Shown here piece after piece: positions 51,807 to 61,811 of a stretch of 64,000 nt of DNA (position 1 is the stretch's first letter; every line of letters starts with the position of its first letter). The position numbers and the translations under genes are program-made. The notes beneath the pieces are model-generated. The model was not told the origin of the DNA and ran no database searches. It saw only the letters and a list, made by a program, of their open reading frames with translations. Origin of the DNA: Embleya sp040629175 (GTDB lineage Bacteria; Actinomycetota; Actinomycetes; Streptomycetales; Streptomycetaceae); the NCBI RefSeq assembly GCF_040629175.1, contig NZ_JBEXUX010000004.1, positions 124,001 to 188,000 on the forward strand, read 5' to 3'.

Positions 51807-52349
51807 GTGCAATCAACACTCATCGACGACAAGCCCCGGCACATGTTCGCCCTGTTCGACACCGACCGCAACGGGGTGATCACGGCGGAGGACTTCCAGC
51901 AGCACGCGGAGCGAATCGTCGGCCAGTTCCCCGACGCGGACCCGCAGAAGATCCAGGAGGTGCGCCGGCAGTACGCCGAGCTGTGGAAGGAACTGGCCGA
52001 AGCGGCCGACGCGGACCGTAACGGCCAGGTCGACGAGGCCGAGTTCGCGGTGCTGCTCCAGGGCTCGAACCAGAAGGAGGCGGCCCGTACGGTGGGGCGC
52101 CGGATGGCCGAGTTCACGCTCGCCGACACGAACGGCGACGGCTACCTCGACCGGCAGGAGATCATCCCGCTCCTGAAGGGCTACGGCGTTCAGGGAAGCC
52201 GGGTGGACACCGTCATGGAGATCCTGGACAAGGACGGCGACGGGCGCATCTCGTCCGAGGAATACGCCGTCATGCTGCGCGACGTCTACATGGGCACCGA
52301 CCCGTCGTCGCCCGGAGTGGCCCTCTTCGGACGCCTCAGCGACGCCTGA
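51807..52349 (+). CDS. Four-EF-hand calcium-binding protein (calerythrin-like)
   Basis: 180 aa from a GTG preceded by GAGAGG. Four EF-hand loops are visible: DTDRNGVITAED (~18), DADRNGQVDEAE (~66), DTNGDGYLDRQE (~108) and DKDGDGRISSEE (~142). Loops three and four have ideal D-x-D/N-x-D-G spacing with Glu at position 12; loops one and two are slightly less regular. It has the length and plan of actinobacterial calerythrins and calmodulin-like proteins, which buffer or sense Ca2+ in the cytoplasm. It is placed between the Rieske oxygenase and the PKS-NRPS, with a terminator after it. A role in the pathway is unproven. Confidence 0.95.
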   Translation: MQSTLIDDKPRHMFALFDTDRNGVITAEDFQQHAERIVGQFPDADPQKIQEVRRQYAELWKELAEAADADRNGQVDEAEFAVLLQGSNQKEAARTVGRRMAEFTLADTNGDGYLDRQEIIPLLKGYGVQGSRVDTVMEILDKDGDGRISSEEYAVMLRDVYMGTDPSSPGVALFGRLSDA

Positions 52350-52364
52350 TCCACCGGAGACACG

Positions 52365-52396
52365 CGACCGCCCGTCGCCGCGACGACGGGCGGTCG
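52365..52396 (+). terminator. Hairpin terminator between EF-hand gene and PKS-NRPS
   Basis: The arms CGACCGCCCGTCG (52365-52377) and CGACGGGCGGTCG (52384-52396) are perfect 13-base complements with a 6-base loop, followed by TCTGTGTT. The PKS-NRPS must therefore start from its own promoter in the ~40 bases before 52437 or be reached by read-through. Confidence 0.85.
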
Positions 52397-52436
52397 TCTG
52401 TGTTCGCGATGCCGCGCACCGAACCACGACCCACGG

Positions 52437-55400
52437 ATGTTTACGACCATGACAGTTACGAGGAACGCCGGCTGCCGCGACAAGATCGCGGTCATCGGGA
52501 TCGGGTGCCGGCTGCCGGGCGGTGCGGGCGATCACCGGGCGTTCTGGCGGAACGTGATCGAGGGCAGGGACTGCCTCACGCCGACCCCGGCAGACCGGTA
52601 CGACCTCGGCACACTGCTCAGCCGTGACACCGCCAAGTCCGGGCGGCTGGTGGGCGGTCGCGGCGGCTACATCGACGGGTTCGACACGTTCGATCCGGCG
52701 TTCTTCGGCATCAGCCCGCGTGAAGCGGAGCACATGGATCCCCAGCAGCGCAAGCTCCTGGAGGTCGCCTGGGAGGCGTTGGAGGACGGCGGGCAGCGCC
52801 CCGCCGAACTGGCCGGTCGCGAAGTCGGCGTGTTCGTGGGCGCGTTCACCCTCGACTACAAGATCCTGCAATTCGCCGACCTGGGCTTCGAGACGCTGGC
52901 CGCGCACACCGCCACCGGCACCATGATGACGATGGTGTCGAACCGCATCTCGCACTGCTTCGACTTCCGCGGCCCCAGCCTCTCCATCGACACCGCGTGC
53001 AGCTCGTCCCTGGTGGCCGTCGACCTGGCCTGCCGCAGCCTGCTGCGCGGCGAGAGCAGTCTGGCGCTCGCGGGCGGCACGCTGCTGCACATGGCCCCGC
53101 AGTACACCATCGCCGAGACCAAGGGCGGCTTCCTGTCCCCGGAAGGCCGTTCGTGCACCTTCGACGCCTCGGCCGACGGCTACGTGCGCGCCGAGGGCGT
53201 CGGCCTGGTCGCGCTCAAGCGTTTGGCGGACGCCCGGCGCGACGGCGACCCGATCCACGCGGTGATCGTCGGCAGCGGCGTCAACCAGGACGGCCGGACG
53301 AGCGGGATCACCGTGCCCAACGCCGACGCCCAGGTGGCGCTCATCGAGCGGGTCTGCGCCGAGGCCGGCATCACCCCCGGCGACCTCCAGTACGTCGAGG
53401 CGCACGGCACCTCGACACCGGTCGGCGACCCGATCGAGGCGGCCGCGCTCGGCCGGGCGCTGGCGATCGGACGCGGGCCGCAGGACCGGTGCTACGTCGG
53501 CTCGGTCAAGCCGAACATCGGACACACGGAGTCGGCCGCGGGCATCGCCGGCCTGATCAAGACCGTGTTGTGCCTCGAACACCGGGTGATCCCACCGCAC
53601 ATCAACCTGGAGCGGATCAACCCCGCGATCGACCTCGCGTCGCTGCCGTACGAGATCCCGACCCGGCCGACCCGGTGGCCCGATCACGACGGACCGGCGC
53701 GGGCCGGGGTGAACGCGTTCGGCTTCGGCGGCACCAACGCGCACGTGGTGTTGGAGGAGCCGCCGAAGGCGCCGGTCCGGCCGGCCGGCGACGAATCCGA
53801 CACGTACACCATCCTGCCCCTGACCGCGCGCGACCCGGCGGTCCTGCCGGAACGGGCCGCGGCGATCCGGCGCGAACTCGCGGGCACCGACGGCACCCGC
53901 GTGTCGCTGTCCGACCTGGGGCACACGCTGGCGCACCGTCGCCAGCACCTGGAGTCCCGGCTGTCCCTGGTGTACACCTCGCGTGCGTCGCTGGAGGAGG
54001 CGCTGGACGCCTACCTGCGGGACGAGGAACACCCCCGGGTGCTCGCGGACCGCAGCCGCGACGGGCTGGGGCGGCGCCTGGTCTGGGTGTTCACCGGGAT
54101 GGGTCCGCAATGGTGGGCGATGGGGCGTCGGTTGTTCGCGAGCCGGCCCGTCTACCGGGAGGCGGTCGAGCGGTGCGACCGCGAGATCGCCGAACTCACC
54201 GGCTGGTCGGTGGTCGAGGAACTCGGCGCGGACGAAGCCGATTCCAGGATCGGCGAGACCTGGCTGGCCCAGCCCGCCAACTTCGCCCTCCAAGTCGGCC
54301 TGGCCGCCCTGTGGCGCCACCACGGAGTGCGGCCCGACGCCGTGGTCGGGCACAGCACCGGCGAGGTGGCGGCCTTCCACGAAGCCGGGGTCTACAGCCT
54401 GCGGGACGCGGCCAGGATCGTGGTGCACCGCAGCCGACTCCAGCAGCGCCTGGCGGGGACCGGCACGATGCTCGCGGTGAGCCTGTCCGCCGCCGAGGCG
54501 ACCCGACGCCTGCGGCCCTACGCCGACCGGGTGTCGCCGGCCGCGTTCAACAGTCCGACCTCGGTCACCCTCGCGGGCGACCCGGACGCGCTGGAGCAAC
54601 TCTTCGCCGAACTGCGCGCCGACCAGGTCTTCGCCAGGTTCCTCGACGTGCAAGTGCCGTACCACAGCGCGCGGATGGACCCGATCAAGGACGAGCTGCT
54701 GTCCTCGCTGGCGGACATCAAGCCGCAGCCCGCGCAGCTCCCGGTCTACCGGACCGGTCGCGAAGGCACCGCGCAGGGACCCGAGTTGGACGCCGGCTAC
54801 TGGTGGGAGAACGTCCGGGGCAGTGTGCACTTCCGGGCCGCGGTCGACCGGCTGGCCGACGACGGCTACGGCGTGTTCCTGGAGATCGGCCCACACCCGG
54901 TGCTGGGCCACGCGATCCGGGAATGCCTGGCCGCCCGCGGCCGGGAGGGGCGCACGCTGGCGTCCATCCGCCGCCGGGAGGACGAGAACGAGACCTTCAC
55001 CGGGTCGCTGGCCGCGCTGCACAACCTGGGCGTCGACGTCGCCTGGGACGTGCTGCAGCCCGCCGGGCGGCCGGTGGCGCTGCCGCCCTATCCCTTCAAG
55101 CGGGACCGCTACTGGACCGAGCCCCGCGCGGTGGAACAGATCCGGCTCGGCCGGATCGACCACCCGCTGCTCGGCCGGCGCCTGGCGCACGCCGACCCCA
55201 CCTGGGAAGTCAGGCTCGACGCCGAGACGTTGCCCTATCTCGACGACCACCGCATCCAGGGCAACGTGGTCTTCCCCGCGGCGGGATACCTGGAAATGGC
55301 CGTGCAGGCGGTCCGGGCGCTCACCGGCGGGACCGACGCCACACTCGCCGACATCGAACTGCGCAAGGCCCTGTTCCTGCCCGACGGCGAGTCCGCGACC

Positions 55401-58400
55401 GTGCAACTGTCCTTCGCGGGCGAGGGCGCCGCCTTCACCGTCGCCGGCATCACCGGCGACGGCCGGGGCCCGGCCGTGCACGCGAGCGGAGTCGTCCGGG
55501 CCGGGCAGCGCCGCCGACACGGCGGCACGCTCGATGCCGACGCGATCCGCGCGCGCAGCGCCCGGCGACTCGACGCCGGCGAGTGCTACCCGGCGTTGGC
55601 CGCCGAGGGCTATCACTACGGTCCCGCGTTCCAGGGCATCGAACAGGTGTGGACCGGCCCCGACGAGGCGCTGGCCCGGATCCGCGCGACCGCGCCGCTC
55701 GGCGACGACGCCGCCCGCCATCATCTGCATCCGGTGCTCCTGGACGCCTGCTTCCAGACCCTCCTGACGGTGCGGTTGGGATCGGCCGGCGCGGACGGTG
55801 CCGTCCTGTTGCCGCTGTCGATCGACGAGGTGCGCATCGACGCCGTCGGCGACCGGCCGCTGTGGGCACACGCGACGGTGGTGCGGCGCGGCGCCGGCGA
55901 ACTCGTCGGGGACATCGCCCTGTACGACGACGACGGTGTGCCGCTCGGCCTGATCAGCGGCTTTTGTGCGGGCGACGTCGAGCGGGCGGCGACCGCGGTC
56001 GGCACGAACACCATCGACGGCTGGCTCACCGATGTGACCTGGGTCGACCGGCCGCTCGACGCGGGCGAGGCGACGGTCGACGGTGCCCACGACTGGCTGG
56101 TGTTCGCCGACGCGCAGGGGGTCGCCGACGAGTTCGCGGCCGCGGTGGTCGCCGGCGGCGGGCGCTGTCATGCGGTCCGCCCGGGCAGTGGCTACCGCAG
56201 GGCCGCCGAGGGACACGCGTGGACGGTTGCGCCCGGTTCCGTCGAGGACCTGGCGCGCCTGTTCGCGGACCTGCGCGCGGACGCGGGCGCCGTGCCCGGG
56301 CACATCGTGCACCTGTGGAGCCTGGACGTGCCGCGGCTCGACCCGGACGACGGGCAGGCCCTCGATCCGCACCTGTTCGACCGGCACACCGACACCGGCG
56401 CCTACTCGCTGATCACCCTCGCCCAGGCGCTGACCCGCGAACTTTTGCCCGCCAGGCTGCACATCGTCACCCGAGGCGCGCAGGCGGCGGCCCCGGGGGA
56501 CGCGGTACAGCCGCCGGCCGCGCCCGCCTGGGGCATCGGCCGGGTGTTGCGGCAACAGGAGTTGACCGCGCACCCGGGCAAGCTGATCGACCTGGACCCG
56601 GCCGCGGCGCAGGACGCCGGAGCACGCCGAGCCGAGGCCGCGGCGCTGCTGCGCGAGATGTCCGTCCAGGACGAGGACGAGATCGCGCTGCGGGCCGAGC
56701 GCCGGCTCACCGGTCGGCTGGCGTCCGCCACCGGGCTGACCCGACCGTTGCCGCTGCGCCTGCGCGCCGACGGAAGTTACCTGGTGACCGGCGCCTTCGG
56801 CGCGCTCGGCCGGTTGTTGTGCCGCACGCTCGTCAAGCGCGGGGCCCGCCGGCTGATCCTGATGAGCCGCAGCGCCCTGCCCGAACGCGAGCGGTGGCAC
56901 GAGATCGACCCCGACACCCCGGCCGGTCGCCGGGTGTGCTTCGCCAGGGAGCTCGAAGCACTCGGCGCCCACCCGGTACCGGTGACGCTGGACATCACCG
57001 ACGAGGCCGCCCTGACGGTGTGGCTGGCGCACCATCGGCAGACCCAGGCGCCGCCCGTTCGCGGCGTGTTCCACCTCGCCGGACAGGTGCACGACGCCCT
57101 GCTGCCGGGCATGGACCGGGAGGTCTTCCACGCCGCGTACGACCCCAAGGCGGTGGGCGGGTACCTGCTGCACCACCTGTTGCGCGACGAACCGCTCGAA
57201 CACTTCGTGCTGTTCTCCTCGATCGCCTCGCTGCTCACCACGGCCGGCCAGACCAACTACGCGGCCGGCAACGCCTTCCTGGACGCGCTCGCGCACCACC
57301 GCCGCAGCCGCGGCCTGCCCGCCCTGAGCGTCAACTGGGGCCCTTGGGCGACCGGCATGATCGAGGAACTCGGACTGGTCGAGCACTATCGCGTCAGCCG
57401 GGGAATGAGCTCGCTGTCCCCGGAGACCGGCATGGCCGTGTTGGAACGGGTCATCGGCCAGGACCGCGCCCAGTTGCTGGTCGCCACCGTCGTCGACTGG
57501 CCGACGTTCCTGGCCTGGTACCCGGCACCGCCGGCGCTGGTGGCCGAACTCGCCGCGGTGGGCGATCGGCACACCGTCGTCGGGGACGACACCTTCCTGG
57601 ACACCTTCCGCGGCGCCGACACCGAGGAGCGCCGGCGGTTGCTGACCGAACGCTTCACCGCGCTGGCGGCGGGCGTATTGCGGATGAACGCGCAGGCCGT
57701 CGGCCCGGACGACACACTGGGTGCCCTCGGCCTGGACTCGCTGCTCGCGATGGAGCTGCGGGCCCGCATCCACACCGAGTTGGGCGTCGCCCTGCCGGTG
57801 GTGGCGCTGCTGGGCAACGCGCCGGTGGCCGAACTGGTCGCGCAGGTGCACGTCGGCCTGGTCGAACTGCCGGACACGGACCCGGGGGACGCGGGCGACG
57901 CCGACGTCGAGCTGTTCGACGACGAGCGGCAGTTTCCGTTGACGCAGAACCAGAAGGCGCTGTGGTTCCTCAAGCAGCTCAACCCCGACGGGTTCGCCTA
58001 CAACATCGGCGGCGCGGTCGAGGTCCGCGTCGAGCTGGAACCCGAGCTGATGCGCGCCGCGTTCACCGCGATGATCGAACGTCACCCGCTCCTGCGCGCC
58101 AACCTGGTCATGGTCGACGGCCGGCCGGTGCAGCGGATCAACGCGGCGAGCACGCCCGACTTCGGCGTGTTCGACGTGCGGGACCGGGAGTGGGACGACA
58201 TCCGGTCGATGATCATCCGCGAGTACCGCAAACCCTACGACCTCGAACACGACCCGCTGATCCGCTTCCGTCTGTTCGAGCGCGAGCGGGACCGCTGGGT
58301 GATCATGAAGGCCGTGCATCACGTCGTCTCCGACGCGATCTCCACGTTCACCTTCATCGAGGAACTGCTCGCGGTCTACGAAGGACTGCGGCACGGACGC

Positions 58401-61400
58401 CCCGCCGAACTGCCGCCGGTCCCGGCCCGCTACCTCGACTTCCTCAACCGGCAGAACCGGTTCCTGGCCCGCCCCGACGCGCAGCGCATGCTCGACTACT
58501 GGCGAAGCCGGCTGCCGGCCGAGGTGCCGGTGCTCAACCTGCCCACCGACGGGCCCCGACCCGCCGTGCAGACGCACAACGGCGCCTCCGAGTTCTTCGT
58601 GCTCGACGAGGAGACGAGCGCACGCGTGCACGCCCTGGCGCGCGAGCACAACGTGACCGTGTTCATGGTGCTGCTCAGTGCCTACTACCTGCTGTTGCAC
58701 CGCTACAGCGGGCAGGACGACCTCATCGTCGGCAGCCCCGTCACCGGCCGCACGAACGAGGATTTCGGCTCCGTCTACGGATACTTCGTCAACCCGCTGC
58801 CGCTGCACGTGAACCTCGCGGGCGAGCCGTCGACCGCCGAACTCCTGGCCCAGGTACGGGAGACCGTACTGGGTGCACTCGACAACCAGGAGTACCCGTT
58901 CGTGCTGCTGGTCGAAAAGCTCGGTCTCCAGCACGACCCGAGCCGCTCCGCGGTGTTCCAGGCGATGTTCATCCTGCTCACCCACAAGGTCGCCACCGAG
59001 CACTGGGGCTACCGCCTGGACTACATCGAACTCCCGGAGGAGGAGGGTCAGTTCGACGTGACCCTGTCCGCCTACGAGGACGAGGCCGAACACCGCTTCC
59101 ACTGCGTCCTCAAGTACAACACCGACCTCTTCCGGCCGGAGACGATGCGGCGGATGGCCGCGCACTACGTCAACCTGCTGAGCGCGCTGACGCGGGAGTC
59201 GGCGGCCCGTCCGGCGACCGGGCTGCCGATGCTGGACCGCCGCGAGCGCGAGCGTATCGTCGGCGAGTGGAGCGGGGCCGAGCGTCGGGTGCCCCACGAG
59301 GTCCCGGTGCACGAGCTGTTCGCCCGGGCGGCGGCGGCACGGCCCGAGGCGATCGCGGTCTCGGCCCCCCAGGAATCGGGCGCGGTCCGAAGGATGACCT
59401 ACGCCGAGGTCTCGGACGACTCCGCCGCGCTGGCCCACCGGCTGCGCGGGCTGGGGGTGCGCGAGGGCACGGTGGTGGCGCTGTGCCTGGACAAGACACC
59501 GGAGTTGATCGTCACCCTGCTCGCGGTGCTGCGGGCGGGCGGCGCGTATCTGCCGCTGGATCCCGGCTACCCCGCCGAGCGGCTCGCCTACCTGGTGCAC
59601 AACGCCGGGGCCGCGCTGGTCGTGGTCGCGGACGCGGACGCACGCGGGTCGGCGGCCTCGGCCGGCGCCGAGGTGCTGACCCTGGACGAGCTGTGGCAGC
59701 GCGCACCCGCCGACGCCGGGGAGGCGCTGCCCGCGGTCGGCCCGGACGCGCCCGCGTACGTCATCCACACCTCCGGCTCGACAGGTCGGCCCAAGGCGGT
59801 CCAGGTCGGCCACCGCAACCTCGCCTCGGTATACGCCGGATGGCGCGAGGCGTACCGACTCGACGACGAGGTCCGGGTCCATCTGCAACTGGCCAACCCC
59901 TCCTTCGACGTCTTCACCGGCGACCTGGTCCGGGCGTTGTGCTCCGGCGGCACGCTGGTGTTGATCGGCCGCGAGCTGTTGTTCAACACGGCCCGCCTGT
60001 ACGAGACGATGCTCGCCGAGCGGGTCGACTGCGGGGAGTTCGTCCCGGCGGTCGCACGCGCGCTGCTGCGGCACTGCGAAAGCCGGGACCTGCGGCTGGA
60101 CTTCATGCGGTTGCTGATCGTCGGCTCGGACACCTGGAAGGTCGAGGAATACCGCCGCCTTCGCGATCTGTGCGGCCCGCGCACCCGCCTGGTCAACTCC
60201 TACGGGCTCACCGAGGCGACCATCGACAGCACCTGGTTCGAAGGCCCCACCGACGCCCTGGAACCGAGCCGGATCGTGCCGATCGGGCGGCCGTTTCCCA
60301 ACAGCACTCTCTACATCCTGGACCGGTACGGCGAGCCGGTGCCCTCGGGCGCGCCGGGCGAGCTGTGGATCGGCGGCGACGGCGTCGCACTGGGCTACCT
60401 GGGCGACCCGGAGCAGACCGCGCAGCGCTTCGTGACGCTGACCCTGGGCCCGGAGCCCGACGCGAACCCGGTACGGCTGTACCGCACCGGCGACCTCGCC
60501 CGCTGGAGCGACGACGGCTGCGTGCAACTCCTCGGGCGCACCGACGCGCAGATCAAGGTGCGCGGCCACCGCGTCGAACTCGGCGAGATCGAATCACGGC
60601 TGGCCGGGTGGCCCGACCTGGACCAGGCGGTGGTGACCGTACGGCACGACCCGCAGGGGGAGGCCGTCCTGTGCGCCTACTGCGTCCCGGCCGCCGGCGC
60701 CGAACTGGACCGGCGCGCGCTTCGCCGCCACCTCGCCGGCTACCTGCCCACCTTCATGATCCCCACCCACCTGGTCGAACTGCCGGCGCTGCCGCTGTCC
60801 TCGAACGGCAAGGTCGATCCGTCCGCGCTGCCCGCGCCGCGATTCGGCGAGCCGCACGAGGCGCCGGATCCGCCCTCCACGTACTACGAGATGCGGATGG
60901 CCGAGCAGTGGACGACGCTGCTGGGCCGGGAACGAGTGGGCCTCCAGGACGACTTCTTCGAGCTGGGCGGCAGCTCGATCAAGCTGATCGAGCTGATCCA
61001 CTGCCTCCAGGCGGAGTTCGGCACCACCATCCCGGTGAGTCGACTCTTCCGGAGCACCACCCTGCACGGCATGGCCACCGCCCTGGAACGGATCGACACC
61101 GGCCGAAGCACCGACGACCAGCCCTACCTCCGGTTCAACGACGGCGCCGGGCCGCAGGTCTTCTGTCTGCCGCCGGCCGGCGGGCACGGCCTGGTCTACC
61201 GCCGGTTCGCCGCGCACCTGCCGGAATACCGGCTGACCGCGTTCAACTATCTGCGCGGCGACGACAAGACCGAACGCTACGCCGACCTGGTCGAGTCGCT
61301 GCACACCGAGGGCCCCTGCGTACTCCTCGGCTACTCGCTCGGCGGCAATCTCGCCTTCGAGGTGGCCAGGGAACTGGAACGGCGCGGACGCGAGATCGGG

Positions 61401-61811
61401 CACGTGATCATCGTCGACTCGTACCGCATCCACGAGTCCTTCACGCCCGCCGACGAACACCTCGAAGCGTTCGAGCACGAACTGCGCGATCACCTGCGCA
61501 AGCACACCGGCTCCGAGGCCGTCACCCGAGAGACGTTGGAACAGGCCCGGGAATACATCGACTTCTGCGGACGCAGGCCCAACCTCGGCGCGGTCACGGC
61601 CCCGATCAGCGTGATCTCCGACGAGCAGAAGGCGGAGTTCTACCTGGCCGGCCGGCCGGGCACCTGGCACGGCGGTTCGACCACGCACACGACGGTTCAC
61701 CAGGGATCCGGCGTCCACGCCGACATGCTCGACCCGGACCACCTGCCCTACAACACCGATCTGGTCCGCGCCGTGCTCACCGGAGCCGGGAGGTCGACCC
61801 CACCGTGCTGA
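52437..61811 (+). CDS. Hybrid PKS-NRPS, KS-AT-DH-KR-ACP-C-A-PCP-TE (PTM synthase type)
   Basis: 3124 aa; the first ATG of the frame is used and a second ATG four codons later is possible. KS ~15-440 (DTACSSS ~186, HGTSTPVGD, KPNIGHTESA). AT ~540-840 (GHSTGE ~637; VPYHS at the specificity site, neither HAFH nor YASH). DH ~905-1180 (H in DDHRIQGNVVFP ~935, D in LLDACFQ ~1101). KR ~1440-1660 (TGAFGALG, SS...YAAGN). ACP ~1690-1800 (GLDSLLA). C ~1820-2260 (HHVVSDA). A ~2290-2770 (TSGSTGRPKA). PCP ~2810-2880 (LGGSSIK). TE ~2895-3115 (GYSLGG). All catalytic residues are present; there is no ER or MT. This exact one-protein order and size is that of polycyclic tetramate macrolactam synthases, which use the PKS half iteratively to make two polyene chains joined to ornithine, the TE closing the tetramate. 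The A-domain pocket resembles ornithine codes. The next gene overlaps its stop. Confidence 0.95.
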   Translation: MFTTMTVTRNAGCRDKIAVIGIGCRLPGGAGDHRAFWRNVIEGRDCLTPTPADRYDLGTLLSRDTAKSGRLVGGRGGYIDGFDTFDPAFFGISPREAEHMDPQQRKLLEVAWEALEDGGQRPAELAGREVGVFVGAFTLDYKILQFADLGFETLAAHTATGTMMTMVSNRISHCFDFRGPSLSIDTACSSSLVAVDLACRSLLRGESSLALAGGTLLHMAPQYTIAETKGGFLSPEGRSCTFDASADGYVRAEGVGLVALKRLADARRDGDPIHAVIVGSGVNQDGRTSGITVPNADAQVALIERVCAEAGITPGDLQYVEAHGTSTPVGDPIEAAALGRALAIGRGPQDRCYVGSVKPNIGHTESAAGIAGLIKTVLCLEHRVIPPHINLERINPAIDLASLPYEIPTRPTRWPDHDGPARAGVNAFGFGGTNAHVVLEEPPKAPVRPAGDESDTYTILPLTARDPAVLPERAAAIRRELAGTDGTRVSLSDLGHTLAHRRQHLESRLSLVYTSRASLEEALDAYLRDEEHPRVLADRSRDGLGRRLVWVFTGMGPQWWAMGRRLFASRPVYREAVERCDREIAELTGWSVVEELGADEADSRIGETWLAQPANFALQVGLAALWRHHGVRPDAVVGHSTGEVAAFHEAGVYSLRDAARIVVHRSRLQQRLAGTGTMLAVSLSAAEATRRLRPYADRVSPAAFNSPTSVTLAGDPDALEQLFAELRADQVFARFLDVQVPYHSARMDPIKDELLSSLADIKPQPAQLPVYRTGREGTAQGPELDAGYWWENVRGSVHFRAAVDRLADDGYGVFLEIGPHPVLGHAIRECLAARGREGRTLASIRRREDENETFTGSLAALHNLGVDVAWDVLQPAGRPVALPPYPFKRDRYWTEPRAVEQIRLGRIDHPLLGRRLAHADPTWEVRLDAETLPYLDDHRIQGNVVFPAAGYLEMAVQAVRALTGGTDATLADIELRKALFLPDGESATVQLSFAGEGAAFTVAGITGDGRGPAVHASGVVRAGQRRRHGGTLDADAIRARSARRLDAGECYPALAAEGYHYGPAFQGIEQVWTGPDEALARIRATAPLGDDAARHHLHPVLLDACFQTLLTVRLGSAGADGAVLLPLSIDEVRIDAVGDRPLWAHATVVRRGAGELVGDIALYDDDGVPLGLISGFCAGDVERAATAVGTNTIDGWLTDVTWVDRPLDAGEATVDGAHDWLVFADAQGVADEFAAAVVAGGGRCHAVRPGSGYRRAAEGHAWTVAPGSVEDLARLFADLRADAGAVPGHIVHLWSLDVPRLDPDDGQALDPHLFDRHTDTGAYSLITLAQALTRELLPARLHIVTRGAQAAAPGDAVQPPAAPAWGIGRVLRQQELTAHPGKLIDLDPAAAQDAGARRAEAAALLREMSVQDEDEIALRAERRLTGRLASATGLTRPLPLRLRADGSYLVTGAFGALGRLLCRTLVKRGARRLILMSRSALPERERWHEIDPDTPAGRRVCFARELEALGAHPVPVTLDITDEAALTVWLAHHRQTQAPPVRGVFHLAGQVHDALLPGMDREVFHAAYDPKAVGGYLLHHLLRDEPLEHFVLFSSIASLLTTAGQTNYAAGNAFLDALAHHRRSRGLPALSVNWGPWATGMIEELGLVEHYRVSRGMSSLSPETGMAVLERVIGQDRAQLLVATVVDWPTFLAWYPAPPALVAELAAVGDRHTVVGDDTFLDTFRGADTEERRRLLTERFTALAAGVLRMNAQAVGPDDTLGALGLDSLLAMELRARIHTELGVALPVVALLGNAPVAELVAQVHVGLVELPDTDPGDAGDADVELFDDERQFPLTQNQKALWFLKQLNPDGFAYNIGGAVEVRVELEPELMRAAFTAMIERHPLLRANLVMVDGRPVQRINAASTPDFGVFDVRDREWDDIRSMIIREYRKPYDLEHDPLIRFRLFERERDRWVIMKAVHHVVSDAISTFTFIEELLAVYEGLRHGRPAELPPVPARYLDFLNRQNRFLARPDAQRMLDYWRSRLPAEVPVLNLPTDGPRPAVQTHNGASEFFVLDEETSARVHALAREHNVTVFMVLLSAYYLLLHRYSGQDDLIVGSPVTGRTNEDFGSVYGYFVNPLPLHVNLAGEPSTAELLAQVRETVLGALDNQEYPFVLLVEKLGLQHDPSRSAVFQAMFILLTHKVATEHWGYRLDYIELPEEEGQFDVTLSAYEDEAEHRFHCVLKYNTDLFRPETMRRMAAHYVNLLSALTRESAARPATGLPMLDRRERERIVGEWSGAERRVPHEVPVHELFARAAAARPEAIAVSAPQESGAVRRMTYAEVSDDSAALAHRLRGLGVREGTVVALCLDKTPELIVTLLAVLRAGGAYLPLDPGYPAERLAYLVHNAGAALVVVADADARGSAASAGAEVLTLDELWQRAPADAGEALPAVGPDAPAYVIHTSGSTGRPKAVQVGHRNLASVYAGWREAYRLDDEVRVHLQLANPSFDVFTGDLVRALCSGGTLVLIGRELLFNTARLYETMLAERVDCGEFVPAVARALLRHCESRDLRLDFMRLLIVGSDTWKVEEYRRLRDLCGPRTRLVNSYGLTEATIDSTWFEGPTDALEPSRIVPIGRPFPNSTLYILDRYGEPVPSGAPGELWIGGDGVALGYLGDPEQTAQRFVTLTLGPEPDANPVRLYRTGDLARWSDDGCVQLLGRTDAQIKVRGHRVELGEIESRLAGWPDLDQAVVTVRHDPQGEAVLCAYCVPAAGAELDRRALRRHLAGYLPTFMIPTHLVELPALPLSSNGKVDPSALPAPRFGEPHEAPDPPSTYYEMRMAEQWTTLLGRERVGLQDDFFELGGSSIKLIELIHCLQAEFGTTIPVSRLFRSTTLHGMATALERIDTGRSTDDQPYLRFNDGAGPQVFCLPPAGGHGLVYRRFAAHLPEYRLTAFNYLRGDDKTERYADLVESLHTEGPCVLLGYSLGGNLAFEVARELERRGREIGHVIIVDSYRIHESFTPADEHLEAFEHELRDHLRKHTGSEAVTRETLEQAREYIDFCGRRPNLGAVTAPISVISDEQKAEFYLAGRPGTWHGGSTTHTTVHQGSGVHADMLDPDHLPYNTDLVRAVLTGAGRSTPPC

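Noticed and set aside
51813..60569. 2918-codon minus-strand open frame opposite the PKS-NRPS
   Set aside because: Antisense shadow; the plus strand carries all PKS-NRPS catalytic motifs.
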